Origin: Ruegeria sp. PrR005
GTDB lineage: Bacteria; Pseudomonadota; Alphaproteobacteria; Rhodobacterales; Rhodobacteraceae
DNA: 64,000 bases
Assembly (NCBI RefSeq): GCF_010500245.1
Contig: NZ_JAAGOX010000005.1
Coordinates: 62,001-126,000 of the forward strand
Direction: 5' to 3'
In this document: positions 25,588-35,531 of the stretch, piece after piece
Numbering within the stretch: the stretch's first letter is position 1
How the letters are laid out: every line of letters begins with the position of its first letter
Translations under genes and position numbers: made by a program
Notes under the pieces: generated by a model
What the model was told of the DNA's origin: nothing
The model's input: the letters and a program-made list of their open reading frames with translations, nothing else
Databases searched by the model: none

Positions 25588-27132
25588 ATGAACGACCAGA
25601 ACCGTAATTCCGCCCGCTCCGGCGGCCGTGCCGCCCGTCGCGCCGCCCGCGCATCAGCCCTGCCCGACCATCTGCGCCCCATTCGCCCTGGCATGAGCGG
25701 CGGGACACTCAACGTCCTCAGCCAGCAGGACATGGAGCGGATTCACAACGCCGCGCTTGACGCGCTGGAGCGGATCGGCCTGGCCGATGCGCCGCAAAGC
25801 GGCATCGACTATCTGGTCGGCGCTGGCTGTATCCTGGGCGAGGATCGCCGCATCCGGTTCCCGCGCGCCTTGGTCGAGGATACGCTGGCCCGCGCGAACC
25901 GCTCGGTCACGCTCTACAGCCGCGATGGCAAAACCGATCTCGACCTGTCCGGCAGCCGCGTCCACTATGGTACTGCTGGCGCGGCCGTGCATATGGTGGA
26001 TGTGGAAGGCCGCGAATACCGGGATTCGACCGTTCAGGACCTGCATGACGCCGCGCGCATTTGCGAGCAGCTGGACAACATCCATTTCGTTCAGCGCCCG
26101 ATGGTCTGTCGGGATATCCCCGACAACCGCGACATGGACCTGAACACGGTCTATGCCTGCTGCGCGGGCACGTTCAAACATGTCGGCACCTCGTTCACCG
26201 ACCCGTCTTTTGTGAAACCGGCCATCGAGATGCTGCATCTGATTGCCGGAGGCGAAGACAAATGGCGGGAGCGGCCTTTTGTGTCGAACTCCAACTGTTT
26301 CGTTGTCCCGCCGATGAAATTCGCCACCGAATCCTGCCTGGTGATGGAGGAATGCATCAAATACGGCATGCCCGTGCTTCTGCTGTCAGCCGGAATGGCC
26401 GGGGCGACTGCGCCCTCGACCGTGGCGGGTGCGATCGTGCAGGCGGTGGCCGAATGTCTGGCGGGGCTGGTTTACGTAAACGCCGTAAAACCCGGTGCGC
26501 CTGCGATTTTTGGCACCTGGCCCTTTGGGCTGGACCTGCGCACCGGCGCGATGACCGGCGGTTCAGGCGAACAGGCACTGCTGACTGCGGGCTGCGCCCA
26601 GATGCACCGGTTTTACGACCTGCCCGGCGGCGCCGCGGCTGGGATCGCAGACAGCAAACTGCCCGACATGCAGGCCGGGTGGGAGCAGATGTGTTCCAAC
26701 GTGATGGCGGGTCTGTCTGGGTTGAACATGGTCTACGAGGCCGCAGGCATGCATGCTTCGCTTCTGGGTTTCTGCCATGAAAGCCTGATCCTGTCCGACG
26801 ATCTTATCGGCCAGGCGCTGCGCTGCGTGCGCGGCATCGAGGTCAACGATGAAACCCTGGCGCTGGATCAGATCGCACAAGTCTGCCTCGGCGGTTCTGG
26901 CCATTACCTTGGAACTGATGCGACGCTGAGCCGGATGCAGATGGACCACGTCTATCCGACCTATGGCGACCGCACCTCGCCCAAGGAATGGGCCGAGATC
27001 GGCAAGCCCGACCTTGTGGCCAAGGCAAAGGCGCGCAAGGATCAGATTCTGGCAGACCGCTCGCCGGCCCGGTTTGACCCGGTCACCGATGCCGCGATCC
27101 GGGCACAGTTCAACATTTTCCTCCGCGCATAA
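25588..27132 (+). CDS. Trimethylamine methyltransferase MttB family protein (non-pyrrolysine)
   Basis: A 514-residue methyltransferase expected to move a methyl group from a quaternary or tertiary amine to a cognate corrinoid protein. The MttB TIM-barrel is recognisable ('VYACCAGTFKHVGTSF', 'GGSGHYLGTDATL'). The frame is continuous with no in-frame TAG, so this is the non-pyrrolysine branch, members of which include glycine betaine methyltransferases (MtgB). A basic N-terminal tail ('RSGGRAARRAARAS') is notable. No corrinoid protein is adjacent; candidates for partners are at 54994 and 56964. Substrate is not known. Confidence 0.85.
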   Translation: MNDQNRNSARSGGRAARRAARASALPDHLRPIRPGMSGGTLNVLSQQDMERIHNAALDALERIGLADAPQSGIDYLVGAGCILGEDRRIRFPRALVEDTLARANRSVTLYSRDGKTDLDLSGSRVHYGTAGAAVHMVDVEGREYRDSTVQDLHDAARICEQLDNIHFVQRPMVCRDIPDNRDMDLNTVYACCAGTFKHVGTSFTDPSFVKPAIEMLHLIAGGEDKWRERPFVSNSNCFVVPPMKFATESCLVMEECIKYGMPVLLLSAGMAGATAPSTVAGAIVQAVAECLAGLVYVNAVKPGAPAIFGTWPFGLDLRTGAMTGGSGEQALLTAGCAQMHRFYDLPGGAAAGIADSKLPDMQAGWEQMCSNVMAGLSGLNMVYEAAGMHASLLGFCHESLILSDDLIGQALRCVRGIEVNDETLALDQIAQVCLGGSGHYLGTDATLSRMQMDHVYPTYGDRTSPKEWAEIGKPDLVAKAKARKDQILADRSPARFDPVTDAAIRAQFNIFLRA

Positions 27133-27517
27133 AACGTTGAAATAGCGTCGTAATACTATCCAAAAATGGCCAGTTCAGCTGACCATTCGGGAATGGGTCG
27201 CGTTATTTCCAAAGAAAAGAAAAAGGGGGCCGGGGCCCCCTTTGAGTTTCGCCATCCAGGCTCACTTCGTTGACCGCCCGGTTTTTCTGCCTGCGGCCTG
27301 GACGCGTCGGGGGCGAGCGCACCCGCCCCGTGATCGAGTGAGGGGGCTGGTCACCCCGCCCCACCCGGGACCCGGCAGCCCCAGCAGAGGGGCCATCGGC
27401 TGGAACGCCGGGCGCGGATAGACCACGCCGCCGGTTCCGGATTTCGGCGGGGCCGGATTTCCGAGGGAAGCCCCGGCCCCTACACGCCCCGGCGGGGGCG
27501 CGATTGTCGCCCTGTGG
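27133..27517. other. 385-bp convergent intergenic region
   Basis: Between the MttB-family gene and nrdJ. Holds a strong terminator at 27211-27245 and a second large inverted repeat, GGGGCCGG / CCGGCCCC at 27449-27480, near the nrdJ end. The middle is G+C-rich and shows no gene. Confidence 0.6.
27211..27245. terminator. Terminator downstream of the MttB-family gene
   Basis: A-rich run, then the palindrome GGGGGCCGGGGCCCCC (27225-27240) and TTT; usable from both sides. Confidence 0.7.
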
Positions 27518-30500
27518 TTACGAGCAGCCGCTCGTCGAGCCACAGGTGTTGCACTTCATGCAGGTGCCGTTGCGCACCAGCGTATAGTTGCCGCATTCGC
27601 CACAGGCTTCGCCCTCATAACCCTGCATGCGGGCCTTTGTCCGGGCATCCATGCCGGTGACCGTACCGGTGGTCAGCGAGGTCACTGTCACCGAAGCCGA
27701 ACCAGTTTCGGGCACCAGGGTCTGAAGCGCTGCCAGCGGGTCCGCCCCGTTCACGGCGCCACCGTTCAGCACCACGAGTTCCTGCGGCAGGCGCTTGCGC
27801 AGATAGCCGGTGGAGCTGATCTGTTTCAGCACTTCGAGCGATTTCGACGCCGCCGTTTCCGTTACCGGCGCGACGTTCGAGACGCCCTCTTCCTCACCCC
27901 GGCCGATATCATCGAAGCTCGCGCCTTCGGGTTTGACATGCGCCAGGTCGGTCCGGTCCAGATAGCTGACCGCCAGTTCCCGGAACACATAGTCAAGGAT
28001 CGAGGTGGCGTTCTTGATCGAGTCGTTGCCCTGCACCATGCCCGCCGGTTCGAACTTGGTGAAGGTAAAGGCGTCGACGAACTCTTCCAGCGGCACACCG
28101 TATTGCAGGCCCACGGACACGGCGATGGCAAAGTTGTTCATCATCGCGCGGAAACCGGCACCTTCCTTGTGCATGTCGATGAAGATCTCGCCAAGGCTGC
28201 CATCACCATATTCGCCGGTGCGCAGATACACCTTGTGACCGCCTACGATCGCCTTTTGGGTGTAACCCTTGCGGCGGTGCGGCAGCTTTTCGCGGTGGCT
28301 GCGGATCACTTCCTTGACCACGACCTTTTCGATCACCTTCTCGGCCAGCACAGCGGCCTTTTCCATCGGCGCGCCGCTTTCCAGGATTTCAGCGGCTTCG
28401 TCGTCATCCTCGACCAGAGCGGTGGCCAGAGGCTGGCTCAGCTTGGATCCATCGCGGTAGAGCGCATTGGCCTTGACCCCCAGCGACCAGCTCAGCTCGT
28501 ACGCCTTCTGACAATCCTCGATGGTGGCGTTGTTGGGCATGTTGATCGTCTTCGAGATCGCGCCGGAGATGAAGCTCTGCGCCGCCGCCATCATGGTGAT
28601 ATGGCTGTCCACGCCCAGGAACCGCTTGCCTTTCTTGCCACAGGGATTGGCGCAGTCGAAGATCGCGTAATGCTCCTTGGCCAGGTGCGGCGCGCCTTCC
28701 AGCGTCATGGTCCCGCAGACATGGTCGTTGGCCAACTCGATATCCTTTTTCGAGAAGCCAAGATGGCGCAGCAGGTCAAAGGTGGGATCGTTCAGCTTGG
28801 TATCCGGGATGCCCAGAACCTGCGTGCAGAATTCCTGGCCCAGGGTCCACTGGTTGAACACAAAGCGGATGTCAAAGGCCGACTCGAGCGCCGCTTCGAT
28901 CTTGCTCAGCTCATTCGGACCGAACCCATGGCCGGTAAGAGAAGTATGGTTGATCCCCGGTGCATTGCCGATCGAGCCGTGGCCGACCGCATAAGACACA
29001 ATCTCTTCGATTTGCGAGCTGGAATAGCCCAGATGCTCCAGCGCGGCCGGGACCGAGCGGTTGATGATCTTGAAATAGCCGCCACCGGCCAGTTTCTTGA
29101 ACTTCACCAGCGCGAAATCGGGTTCGATCCCGGTGGTGTCGCAATCCATCACCAGACCGATGGTGCCAGTCGGCGCGATCACCGTGGTCTGCGCGTTGCG
29201 ATAGCCGTTCTTCTCGCCCAGGCTCAGCGCCTCGTCCCAGGCTGTCATCGCCAGTTCGACCAACCGGTTGTCGGGGCAATTGGCGTGATCCAGCGGCACC
29301 GGCTTGACGCTCAGCTTTTCATAGCCGTTGGCCTTGCCATAAGCAGCGGCACGGTGGTTGCGAATGACGCGCAGCATATGGTCGGCATTGCGCTGGTATC
29401 CGGAAAACGGCCCCAGCTCTCCGGCGATCTCGGCCGAGGTGGCATAGGCGACACCGGTCATGATCGCGGTCAGCGCACCGCAGAGCGCGCGGCCCTCGTC
29501 GCTGTCATAACCATAACCCATGTTCATCAGCAGACCGCCGATGTTGGCATAGCCCAGGCCCAGCGTGCGGAAATCATAGCTGAGCTGCGCGATTTCCTTG
29601 GACGGGAACTGCGCCATCATCACCGAGACTTCCAGCGTCAGCGTCCACAGGCGGATCGCATGCATATAGTCGTCGGCCTGGAACTCGCCATCCTTGAGGA
29701 AGGTCAGCAGGTTCATCGACGCCAGGTTGCAGGCGGTATCGTCAAGGAACATGTATTCCGAGCACGGGTTCGAGCCGCGGATTTGCCCGTCTTCGGGGCA
29801 GGTGTGCCATTCGTTGACGGTGTCGTGGAACTGGATGCCCGGATCGGCGCAGGCCCAGGCGGCATGCCCGACCTTTTCCCATAGGTCGCGCGCCTTGACC
29901 GTCTTGGCCACCTTGCCGTCGACGCGGTTGATCAGCTCCCAGTCCGCATCCTTTTCGACCGCCTTCAGGAAGGCGTTGGTCACCCGGATCGAGTTGTTCG
30001 AGTTCTGGCCCGAGACCGAGCTGTAGGCCTCGCTGTCCCAATCTGTGTCATAGGTCGGAAATTCGATGCTGGTGTGGCCCTGCTTGGCGTAATCCAGAAC
30101 CCGTTTGATATAGGTTTCTGGGATCGCGACCTTTTTGGCCTCGCGGATAGCGACTTTCAGGCTGTCGTTCACCGCCGGATCATAGGCGTCCGCCTCCACC
30201 CCGTCCCAGGAGCGGATGGCCGCAAAGATGCCGTTCAGCATCTTTTCATGCATCTTCGAGCCGGCCACGATGCTGGCGACCTTCTGCTCTTCGATGACTT
30301 TCCACTGGATGAACTGTTCGATATCGGGGTGATCGGCGTCGACGATCACCATCTTGGCAGCGCGGCGCGTGGTGCCGCCCGACTTGATCGCGCCCGCCGC
30401 GCGGTCGCCGATCTTGAGGAAGCCCATCAGGCCCGAGGACTTGCCGCCGCCCGAGAGTTTCTCGCCCTCGCCGCGCAGGTGGCTGAAGTTGGTGCCGGTG

Positions 30501-31165
30501 CCGGACCCGTATTTGAACAGGCGCGCCTCGCGCACCCACAGGTCCATGATGCCGCCCTCGTTTACCAGATCGTCGCTGACCGACTGAATGAAACAGGCGT
30601 GCGGCTGGGGGTGCTCATAGGCACTGTCGGACTTGGTCAGCTTGCCGGTCTTGTAGTCGACATAGTGGTGGCCCTGCGCGGGGCCGTCGATGCCATAGGC
30701 CCAATGCAGGCCGGTGTTGAACCACTGAGGGCTGTTGGGTGCGGCCCGCTGGGTCGCCAGCATAAACCGCATTTCGTCATAATAAGCGCGCGCGTCCTCC
30801 TCGGTGGAGAAATAGCCGCCCTTCCATCCCCAATAGGCCCAGGCGCCGGCCAGTCGGTCGAACACCTGCTTGGATGAGGTTTCTCCCCCCATCTGGGCAC
30901 CGTCATCGGCAACCGACCGCCACAGGAACTCGGGCACGCCCTTCTCGCGCACTTTCTTCAGACGGCTGGGAACGCCTGCCTTGCGAAAGTACTTCTGCGC
31001 GATGACGTCGCTTGCCACCTGGCTCCAGTCCTCGGGGACCTCGATATCGTCCAACCGAAACACGATACTGCCATCGGGATTGCGAATCTCGGAGGTCGCA
31101 GTGACAAACTCCAGCTCCGCATAGGCATCCTGCCCCGCAATCGTGAACTTTCTTTCGATCTTCAT
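27518..31165 (-). CDS. nrdJ: Adenosylcobalamin-dependent (class II) ribonucleotide reductase
   Basis: A 1215-residue oxygen-independent nucleotide reductase that makes deoxynucleotides using adenosylcobalamin to generate the thiyl radical. Landmarks: '[16 protein letters not shown]', '[21 protein letters not shown]' region with redox Cys and finger-loop residues, and a C-terminal zinc-ribbon tail '[18 protein letters not shown]' plus a final CGSTSGCS carrying the shuttle cysteines. Length fits the long alphaproteobacterial form. Monocistronic, with a leader of about 200 nt and a candidate NrdR box pair. It makes the organism B12-dependent for DNA synthesis unless other reductases exist. Confidence 0.96.
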   Translation of the reverse strand: MKIERKFTIAGQDAYAELEFVTATSEIRNPDGSIVFRLDDIEVPEDWSQVASDVIAQKYFRKAGVPSRLKKVREKGVPEFLWRSVADDGAQMGGETSSKQVFDRLAGAWAYWGWKGGYFSTEEDARAYYDEMRFMLATQRAAPNSPQWFNTGLHWAYGIDGPAQGHHYVDYKTGKLTKSDSAYEHPQPHACFIQSVSDDLVNEGGIMDLWVREARLFKYGSGTGTNFSHLRGEGEKLSGGGKSSGLMGFLKIGDRAAGAIKSGGTTRRAAKMVIVDADHPDIEQFIQWKVIEEQKVASIVAGSKMHEKMLNGIFAAIRSWDGVEADAYDPAVNDSLKVAIREAKKVAIPETYIKRVLDYAKQGHTSIEFPTYDTDWDSEAYSSVSGQNSNNSIRVTNAFLKAVEKDADWELINRVDGKVAKTVKARDLWEKVGHAAWACADPGIQFHDTVNEWHTCPEDGQIRGSNPCSEYMFLDDTACNLASMNLLTFLKDGEFQADDYMHAIRLWTLTLEVSVMMAQFPSKEIAQLSYDFRTLGLGYANIGGLLMNMGYGYDSDEGRALCGALTAIMTGVAYATSAEIAGELGPFSGYQRNADHMLRVIRNHRAAAYGKANGYEKLSVKPVPLDHANCPDNRLVELAMTAWDEALSLGEKNGYRNAQTTVIAPTGTIGLVMDCDTTGIEPDFALVKFKKLAGGGYFKIINRSVPAALEHLGYSSSQIEEIVSYAVGHGSIGNAPGINHTSLTGHGFGPNELSKIEAALESAFDIRFVFNQWTLGQEFCTQVLGIPDTKLNDPTFDLLRHLGFSKKDIELANDHVCGTMTLEGAPHLAKEHYAIFDCANPCGKKGKRFLGVDSHITMMAAAQSFISGAISKTINMPNNATIEDCQKAYELSWSLGVKANALYRDGSKLSQPLATALVEDDDEAAEILESGAPMEKAAVLAEKVIEKVVVKEVIRSHREKLPHRRKGYTQKAIVGGHKVYLRTGEYGDGSLGEIFIDMHKEGAGFRAMMNNFAIAVSVGLQYGVPLEEFVDAFTFTKFEPAGMVQGNDSIKNATSILDYVFRELAVSYLDRTDLAHVKPEGASFDDIGRGEEEGVSNVAPVTETAASKSLEVLKQISSTGYLRKRLPQELVVLNGGAVNGADPLAALQTLVPETGSASVTVTSLTTGTVTGMDARTKARMQGYEGEACGECGNYTLVRNGTCMKCNTCGSTSGCS

Positions 31166-31345
31166 GTCCCCAGCCCCTGGTCCTTTGGTTCAAATGTGGC
31201 CGCCCGACCTCGTCCCGTTTTCGGGCCTTGAACCCGAAGCGAAAAGAAGCACAAAGCTCGCAAGCCGATCCGGATCGGCATTCGACATCCATGAGGATTA
31301 GCTGGCTTGCGGTCGTCCCATCCGCGCGCGGCCCCTGATTATAAA

Positions 31346-31392
31346 CTACCAGATTTAGTGGCCTAACGCTCGGCTCACACAATCTGACGTAT
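31346..31392 (-). promoter_or_regulatory. Candidate pair of NrdR boxes
   Basis: On the minus strand, ATACGTCAGATTGTGT (31392-31377) and CCACTAAATCTGGTAG (31361-31346) match 11 and 10 of 16 positions of the NrdR box pattern ACACTATATATTGTGT as I recall it. Their starts are 31 bp apart, the spacing normal for NrdR box pairs. The first overlaps the predicted -10. Confidence 0.5.
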
Positions 31393-31410
31393 ACGGACAT
31401 ACAAGGTCAA
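31382..31410 (-). promoter_or_regulatory. Putative nrdJ promoter
   Basis: Minus strand TTGACC (31410-31405), 17-bp spacer, TCAGAT (31387-31382). Transcription would start near 31375, leaving a leader of about 210 nt. Confidence 0.45.
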
Positions 31411-31694
31411 CGGCATTTTTCGCCGTTTCGGGGATTCTTTTTTGTTGACCTGATACCTGTTTGAACCCGCCCGGAGCGGCGCTCCGATTCCTCCACACAT
31501 CGTCCACAGGAGACTGCTGCGACAGCAAAAGACGCACCTTAGAATTTTGCCACGTTTTCTGGCCTGTTTAGCGACGCTTCCTCAGAAACAACACGAGAAA
31601 TTCTGCATCGCAGCGAACATCAATGGCCCTCGCACCCGTCAGAGAATTGGCGTAGAGGTGGCGCAGCTGCCCGCTGGAAGAACGAGTCTCGGAC

Positions 31695-32141
31695 GTGACC
31701 ACATTTCGTGCAATTCTGCTTTGCGTTCCGATGATTGTTGCATCCTGCACACAAGATGTAGCGCGGTATCATACTGCGGCAGTGTTTCCAGAACGTCCGG
31801 TTGCGTTGATCGAAGGATTCGAATCCGCGTGCTCGGATCAGACCGAGACGTTTCGGCGCCCAGATGCGGAAACCGCGCAATGTTGGGTTTATCTGCCACC
31901 AGATGTCACGGCCGCCCTGATTCTGGTTCACGACGGTACGCACGAGGACCTGCCCCAACTCGTTCTTCAGCTGCGCGTCATGCGGCAAACGGATCAACGC
32001 TATCGCGCTGATATTGAGAACTACATCAACATTCCGCGGCCGAACGGACCCGACGTGCAGATTGTCTACAAGGACGAAGCCACCCAGCGCAGCATCTCGC
32101 GAATGCTGGACGAATTGGGCGGAGAGCCGATCAGGGAATGA
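31695..32141 (+). CDS. Hypothetical lipoprotein
   Basis: A 148-residue frame starting with GTG and a lipoprotein signal: hydrophobic MTTFRAILLCVPM then a lipobox 'IVASC' with Cys18 as lipidation site. The mature part contains two further cysteines and 'ALIEGFESACSDQTETFRRP'; no known domain is recognised. The gene and its upstream flank are about 50-55% G+C, below the surroundings, and it sits next to a tRNA gene, a common integration spot. Transfer from elsewhere is possible; the call as a real gene rests on the lipoprotein signal. Confidence 0.55.
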   Translation: MTTFRAILLCVPMIVASCTQDVARYHTAAVFPERPVALIEGFESACSDQTETFRRPDAETAQCWVYLPPDVTAALILVHDGTHEDLPQLVLQLRVMRQTDQRYRADIENYINIPRPNGPDVQIVYKDEATQRSISRMLDELGGEPIRE

Positions 32142-32149
32142 GAAAGGGA

Positions 32150-32226
32150 TGGTCGGGGCGGCGAGATTCGAACTCACGACCCCCTGTACCCAAAACAGGT
32201 GCGCTACCAGACTGCGCCACGCCCCG
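32150..32226 (-). tRNA. tRNA-Pro (anticodon TGG)
   Basis: A 77-nt tRNA with encoded CCA. Acceptor CGGGGCG pairs with the 3' CGCCCCG; anticodon arm CCTGT-TTTGGGT-ACAGG gives TGG; T arm contains GAGTTCGAATCTC. Located just downstream of the DUF192 gene on the same strand. Confidence 0.95.
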
Positions 32227-32269
32227 GACCGTGCGCCTTCCTAGCGATATGTCGCTGATTTGAAAAGGC

Positions 32270-32737
32270 CTAACACGGCCAAACTGCGGAACCTTGCAAA
32301 AAAACCGGATGACGCAGTTTGCTTCCAGCCGAGATTCCATAACTTGTCGCAAGGCCACCATTTATTTCGAGTACGGCGAACACATCATCGCCTCCGGGAA
32401 TCGCGGTTTCGTCATGCGGCACAGCATTGGAATGAACACGGGTAACTTCCCCAAACTGATCGACAAAGATCATGTCGAGCGGGATAAGAGTGTTCTTCAT
32501 CCAGAACGCCACCCGTTGAGGACGCTCGAATACAAAGAGCATTCCGGCACTTCTGGGCAGGTGTTCGCGAAACATCAACCCGCGTGACCGGTCTTGCGGG
32601 GTCGCGGCCAGTTCGACAGCAAAGCGCAACTCGGCGCTTTCGCTCTTGATGAAAACAACGTCGTCACGGCAGGCTTCGAGCGCCAACGCCGGCGCGCTCA
32701 GAAGTAATGCAAGAAGAAGGAGTGCCGCCCGCAACAT
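32270..32737 (-). CDS. DUF192 family exported protein
   Basis: A 155-residue protein with a signal peptide (MLRAALLLLALLLSAPALA) and the DUF192 core: 'QDRSRGLMFREHLP', 'GMLFVFERPQRVAFWMKNTL', 'PLDMIFVD'. The family is a small beta-barrel of unknown function, often near cold-shock genes. Here it follows the double cold-shock gene by 9 bp, which is a common arrangement in alphaproteobacteria, so the two are likely co-transcribed. Confidence 0.88.
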   Translation of the reverse strand: MLRAALLLLALLLSAPALALEACRDDVVFIKSESAELRFAVELAATPQDRSRGLMFREHLPRSAGMLFVFERPQRVAFWMKNTLIPLDMIFVDQFGEVTRVHSNAVPHDETAIPGGDDVFAVLEINGGLATSYGISAGSKLRHPVFLQGSAVWPC

Positions 32738-32746
32738 GTTGATGCC

Positions 32747-33376
32747 TCAGTCCTTGATGGCCGATTCCCATGCCAGTACCTCGGCCGCCATGCGGCCGCG
32801 TTTCCCATCAATAACCCGCATGGCCAGAGCCTCACCCGGTTGCAGGTCGGACAAGCCGGATTGGCGCAACACTTCGATATGCAAAAAGACATCTTCGCTG
32901 CGCCCAAAGACATTGGCGAAGCCAAAACCCTTGCCCTTGTCGAACCACTTGACGCGTGCAGGCTCCATCGGCGCCATGCGGATGGCGTCCTGGTCGAGTT
33001 CCGCAAAATCAGAAAGCACGGGATTCTCGGGACGTTCCGGCGGAACGATGGAGATGACCTCGACGGCCTGAACACCCCGTTCCGTACGGTGGGTGGAAAT
33101 CTCGATCAGCGCGCCATCCGCAACCGAGCTCTGGCCGAAATTACGCAGAACATTGACATGCAGAAGTATGTCTGGCCCCCCCGCATCAGAGACCACGAAC
33201 CCGTAGCCTTTGGCAGGGTCGAACCATTTTACCCGACCCCGTACTTGATAGACACTGCTCAGATCTTCGGCCACTTCATTTCCATTGTCGTTGGATGCGT
33301 TTTCAGACCTCTGATGTGCAGGATTTTCACCCTGGTTTTCAAGTGAAAAAAGTTCTTTTTTTTCAGATGATTGCAT
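32747..33376 (-). CDS. Cold-shock protein with two cold-shock domains
   Basis: A 209-residue RNA/ssDNA-binding protein with two cold-shock domains in tandem: the first near residues 44-112 ('RVKWFDPAKGYGFVV', 'DILLHVNVL'), the second near 138-205 ('RVKWFDKGKGFGFAN', 'DVFLHIEVL'). An acidic, Asn-rich N-terminal extension of about 40 residues precedes them. The RNP2 motif is altered from the usual FVH to LLH/FLH. Follows pdxH by 17 bp. The start has no clear ribosome binding site and could be elsewhere in the extension. Confidence 0.88.
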   Translation of the reverse strand: MQSSEKKELFSLENQGENPAHQRSENASNDNGNEVAEDLSSVYQVRGRVKWFDPAKGYGFVVSDAGGPDILLHVNVLRNFGQSSVADGALIEISTHRTERGVQAVEVISIVPPERPENPVLSDFAELDQDAIRMAPMEPARVKWFDKGKGFGFANVFGRSEDVFLHIEVLRQSGLSDLQPGEALAMRVIDGKRGRMAAEVLAWESAIKD

Positions 33377-33393
33377 TTCACGTCACGCGAATA

Positions 33394-33999
33394 TCAAGGA
33401 TTTAGTCGCTGAATTTCCCAGCTATCGCCGGGTTTCTTGCAGCGCCAAACAAAGCGGTCGTGCAGCCTGAACGCCCCGTCCGCCCAGAACTCGATTTCGA
33501 CGGGTCGCAGACGGAACCCGCCCCAGAACGGCGGGCGCGGCGGATTTGTTCCCTTGGCTGCGGTGACCTTTGCGACCTCGGCCATCAGCGAGGCACGACT
33601 GGAAAGCGGCCGCGACTGCTTTGAAGCCCAGGCACCCAACCGGCTCTTGAGCGACCGGGATGCATAATAGGCATCCGCCTGCGCCCCCTCTTCGCGGCTG
33701 ATCAGTCCACGCACGCGGATTTGTCGGCGAAGCGATTTCCAATGCATCACAAACGCAGCCTTGCCGGCCGCATCCAGTTCCTGGGCCTTTGCGCTTTCGT
33801 AATTTGTGTAAAACACAAAAGCGTCCGCTTCGATGTCCTTGAGCAGAACCATCCGGACATTCGGCAGGCCGTCAGCGTTCACCGTCGCCAACGCGATTGC
33901 ATTGGGGTCATTGATTTCGGTGGTCTCGGCCTCTGCCAACCAGCTTCGCGCAATGGCAAATGGGTCATCGCCGGCAAAAATGCCAGTTCGGTCGCTCAT
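33394..33999 (-). CDS. pdxH: Pyridoxamine 5'-phosphate oxidase
   Basis: A 201-residue FMN enzyme forming pyridoxal 5'-phosphate from PNP or PMP in the last step of vitamin B6 synthesis and salvage. Family blocks: '[20 protein letters not shown]', '[15 protein letters not shown]', 'RQIRVRG', and the C-terminal '[10 protein letters not shown]...W..QRLNP' signature. The ATG at 33999 lies 6 bp after AGGGGG; a second ATG two codons upstream is part of that spacer. Begins the pdxH-csp-DUF192 operon. Confidence 0.93.
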   Translation of the reverse strand: MSDRTGIFAGDDPFAIARSWLAEAETTEINDPNAIALATVNADGLPNVRMVLLKDIEADAFVFYTNYESAKAQELDAAGKAAFVMHWKSLRRQIRVRGLISREEGAQADAYYASRSLKSRLGAWASKQSRPLSSRASLMAEVAKVTAAKGTNPPRPPFWGGFRLRPVEIEFWADGAFRLHDRFVWRCKKPGDSWEIQRLNP

Positions 34000-34134
34000 G
34001 TCCATCCCCCTGAACAAGTTAATTCGAACCCTATGCGCTCTTGTCCCTCTCAGCAAGAGCGCGCGCCCTTGAAGCGATATGTCCAATCGCATACACCACT
34101 TTCTCATGACGCGAAGACAGGCGGAGAACCGAAG

Positions 34135-34941
34135 ATGTCAAATCAGTTGATGGCGGGCAAACGCGGCCTCATCATGGGGCTGGCCAACGATAAATCCATC
34201 GCATGGGGGATCGCCAAGGCACTGTCCGACGCGGGGGCCGAACTTGCCTTTTCCTATCAGGGAGACGCATTGAAGAAACGGGTCGATCCTTTGGCGGCTC
34301 AGTTGGGCAGCGAAATCGTTCTGCCCTGCGATGTGGGGGACGAGGCATCCATAGATGCGTTGTTCGAGGCTCTGGACGAAAAATGGGGCAAACTCGACTT
34401 TGTCGTGCATGCCATCGGCTTTTCCGACAAGAACGAATTGCGCGGCCGCTACGTCGATACCAGCCGGGCGAACTTCAAACTGACCATGGACATCTCGGTC
34501 TTTTCCTTCACCGCCGTGATGAAACGTGCCGAGAAACTGATGACCGACGGTGGCAGCGCCGTCACCCTCACCTATTACGGTGCCGAACAGGTCATGCCTC
34601 ATTACAATGTGATGGGGGTCGCCAAGGCGGCGCTGGAAGCATCGGTCAAATACCTCGCCGAAGATCTGGGCAAGGACGGTATCCGCGTAAACGCCATCAG
34701 TGCCGGCCCGATCAAGACGCTGGCCGCCAGCGGCATCGGCGATTTCCGCTACATCATGAAGTGGAACGAGTACAACTCGCCGCTCCGCCGCAACGTGACC
34801 ATCGAAGATGTGGGCAAATCGGCCCTCTACCTGCTGAGCGACCTCAGCTCGGGTGTCACGGGCGAGAACCTGCATGTCGACAGCGGCTATCATATCGTCG
34901 GGATGAAAGCGGTCGACGCCCCCGATATCGACAAGGGATAA
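34135..34941 (+). CDS. fabI: Enoyl-ACP reductase (NADH), FabI
   Basis: A 268-residue short-chain dehydrogenase fold enzyme completing each round of fatty acid elongation. Catalytic 'Y-x6-K' is in '[18 protein letters not shown]'; the FabI-specific N-terminus '[20 protein letters not shown]' and 'AIGFSDK' are present. Start at 34135 is the ATG before '[10 protein letters not shown]'; the longer open frame upstream is antisense to pdxH. Followed after 5 bp by gpt. Roseobacters often carry two fabI copies. Confidence 0.95.
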   Translation: MSNQLMAGKRGLIMGLANDKSIAWGIAKALSDAGAELAFSYQGDALKKRVDPLAAQLGSEIVLPCDVGDEASIDALFEALDEKWGKLDFVVHAIGFSDKNELRGRYVDTSRANFKLTMDISVFSFTAVMKRAEKLMTDGGSAVTLTYYGAEQVMPHYNVMGVAKAALEASVKYLAEDLGKDGIRVNAISAGPIKTLAASGIGDFRYIMKWNEYNSPLRRNVTIEDVGKSALYLLSDLSSGVTGENLHVDSGYHIVGMKAVDAPDIDKG

Positions 34942-34946
34942 TCGAG

Positions 34947-35462
34947 ATGAGCACCAAGGACCCGCATCGGCTGCCGCACGAAAAGGGCTTTCACATCAGC
35001 TGGGACCAGATCCACCGCGACAGCCGGGCGTTGGCCTGGCGGCTGGATGGTCAGGGGCCCGACGAAGGCGCATGGCGCGCCGTGGTGGCAATCACCCGCG
35101 GCGGCATGGCCCCCGCCATGATCGTCAGCCGCGAGCTGGACATTCGCACCGTCGACACGATCAGCGTGAAATCCTATCACCATCAGTCTCAGGGACAGGC
35201 ACAGGTGCTGAAGGCACCCGATGCGAGTCTGATGGGCGATGGCACCGGGATACTGGTCATCGACGATCTGGTCGACAGCGGCAAGACGCTGGAACTGGTG
35301 CGCGAGATGTATCCCAAGGCGCATTTTGCCACTGTCTACGCCAAGCCCAAGGGGCGACCGATGGTCGATACCTTTATCACCGAGGTCAGCCAGGACACCT
35401 GGATCTTTTTCCCTTGGGACATGGCATTGCAATATGTCGAACCCTATCGCGGCACGGATTGA
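34947..35462 (+). CDS. gpt: Xanthine/guanine phosphoribosyltransferase
   Basis: A 171-residue type I phosphoribosyltransferase that salvages xanthine and guanine with PRPP. The PRPP loop is '[15 protein letters not shown]' (about residues 100-115) and the N-terminal '[15 protein letters not shown]' block matches Gpt. The end 'TWIFFPWDM' is the base-recognition hood typical of Gpt. Five bases separate it from fabI, and a terminator follows. Confidence 0.93.
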   Translation: MSTKDPHRLPHEKGFHISWDQIHRDSRALAWRLDGQGPDEGAWRAVVAITRGGMAPAMIVSRELDIRTVDTISVKSYHHQSQGQAQVLKAPDASLMGDGTGILVIDDLVDSGKTLELVREMYPKAHFATVYAKPKGRPMVDTFITEVSQDTWIFFPWDMALQYVEPYRGTD

Positions 35463-35476
35463 TCCCTGCCAAGTAA

Positions 35477-35503
35477 ACACGCGCCCTGCGGGGCGCGTTT
35501 CCT
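35477..35503 (+). terminator. Terminator of fabI-gpt
   Basis: ACGCGCCC (35479-35486) pairs with GGGCGCGT (35491-35498), loop TGCG, followed by TT. Confidence 0.75.
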
Positions 35504-35531
35504 CGTTCAGATCAAAAACAGAGCACGCCCG

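Larger units (their letters stand above)
31166..31694. other. 529-bp intergenic region: nrdJ leader and low-G+C stretch
   Basis: The nrdJ side (31166-31410) contains a structured leader and promoter on the minus strand. Inverted repeats there are CGCAAGCC / GGCTTGCG (31259-31311) enclosing a perfect 16-bp palindrome at 31264-31279. AACGGC / GCCGTT (31409-31427) lies upstream of the promoter. The remainder, 31430-31694, is about 50% G+C with no recognised feature apart from TTGACC at about 31445. Confidence 0.5.

Noticed and set aside
25588..27132. Pyrrolysine codon in the MttB-family gene
   Set aside because: The frame is continuous with no in-frame TAG.
31166..31375. Cobalamin riboswitch before nrdJ
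   Set aside because: A GCCACT stretch is present but the core elements and the expected order of conserved blocks are absent.
31547..32011. 154-codon frame overlapping the lipoprotein gene
   Set aside because: No ribosome binding site or recognisable domain, while the overlapping frame has a full lipoprotein signal.
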